NCBI GenBank assembly: GCA_024402815.1
Contig: JAKSTB010000003.1
Coordinates: forward strand, 1-42,621
Length of the DNA stretch: 42,621 nt
Direction of reading: 5' to 3'
From: Alphaproteobacteria bacterium
GTDB taxonomy: Bacteria; Pseudomonadota; Alphaproteobacteria; Rs-D84
Positions 42,621 through 42,621 of the stretch are shown here, in pieces. The position numbers and the translations under genes are program-made. Every line of letters starts with the position of its first letter. The stretch's first letter is position 1. Under the pieces are notes generated by a model. It was not told the DNA's origin, made no database searches, and saw only the letters and a list, made by a program, of their open reading frames with translations.

Positions 42621-42621
42621 A

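Noticed and set aside
1..42621. CRISPR array, IS element or rRNA
   Set aside because: No regularly spaced repeats, transposase-like reading frames or rRNA sequence were seen.

Overview
The window is AT-rich, densely coded chromosome from a Gram-negative bacterium. It has LptF, LptD, a SurA-like factor, Pal, an OmpA-type lipoprotein, an OmpH/Skp-like protein and a TolC pump. The gene set (DUF4167-like protein next to dnaX, alphaproteobacterial-type uracil-DNA glycosylase, rsmG-parA-parB, MJ0042-type zinc-ribbon membrane protein) points to Alphaproteobacteria. The low GC and broken-up classic operons suggest a host- or gut-associated lineage with a reduced genome (RF32/Enterousia-like). That placement is inference; there is no rRNA here to test it. 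No CRISPR array, transposase or prophage gene was seen.

Layout. 1-1278: 5' part of a gene for a secreted protein with repeated six-cysteine modules. 1363-7347 (minus): a tight six-gene operon that starts with three large proteins with prepilin-like N-termini and repetitive, PilV-like bodies, followed by a zinc-ribbon membrane protein, a small secreted protein and an RluD-type pseudouridine synthase. 7490-11297 (plus): a DUF4167-like gene, dnaX, a PilS-like major pilin, an OmpA lipoprotein and an OmpH-like protein. 11357-15336 (minus): nusA-infB without rimP or rbfA. 15558-20589 (plus): lptF-lptD-surA-like-rlmN, with no lptG. 20624-22133 (minus): two orphan accessory genes, a lipoprotein and a small membrane protein. 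22245-24887 (minus): tRNA-Val, ybaB and pnp. 25101-26078 (plus): an orphan radical SAM protein. 26086-28556 (minus): a TPR protein and gpsA. 28583-30914 (plus): rsmG-parA-parB with a parS-like site, which suggests the origin-proximal part of the chromosome. 31072-36908: pal (minus), then a divergent uracil-DNA glycosylase, infC with an apparent AUU start, xseB-mutS-truB-rpsO (plus). 36939-37880: an unknown secreted protein in what looks like a self-contained cassette flanked by a 17-bp direct repeat. 37948-42402 (minus): a tolC-macA-macB-type tripartite pump with MacB split in two. 42547-42620: tRNA-Cys.

Working together. The strongest candidate for an under-described system is the pilus set: one PilS-like major pilin (9441-9896) and three tandem PilV-like tip or adhesin candidates (3304-7347), chromosomal and without the usual pil assembly genes beside them. 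Other points of note are three promoters placed exactly 7 nt before an ATG with no Shine-Dalgarno sequence (lptF, the radical SAM gene, rsmG), which implies leaderless mRNAs, the Cys-module protein at the left edge, and the cassette at 36942-37933.
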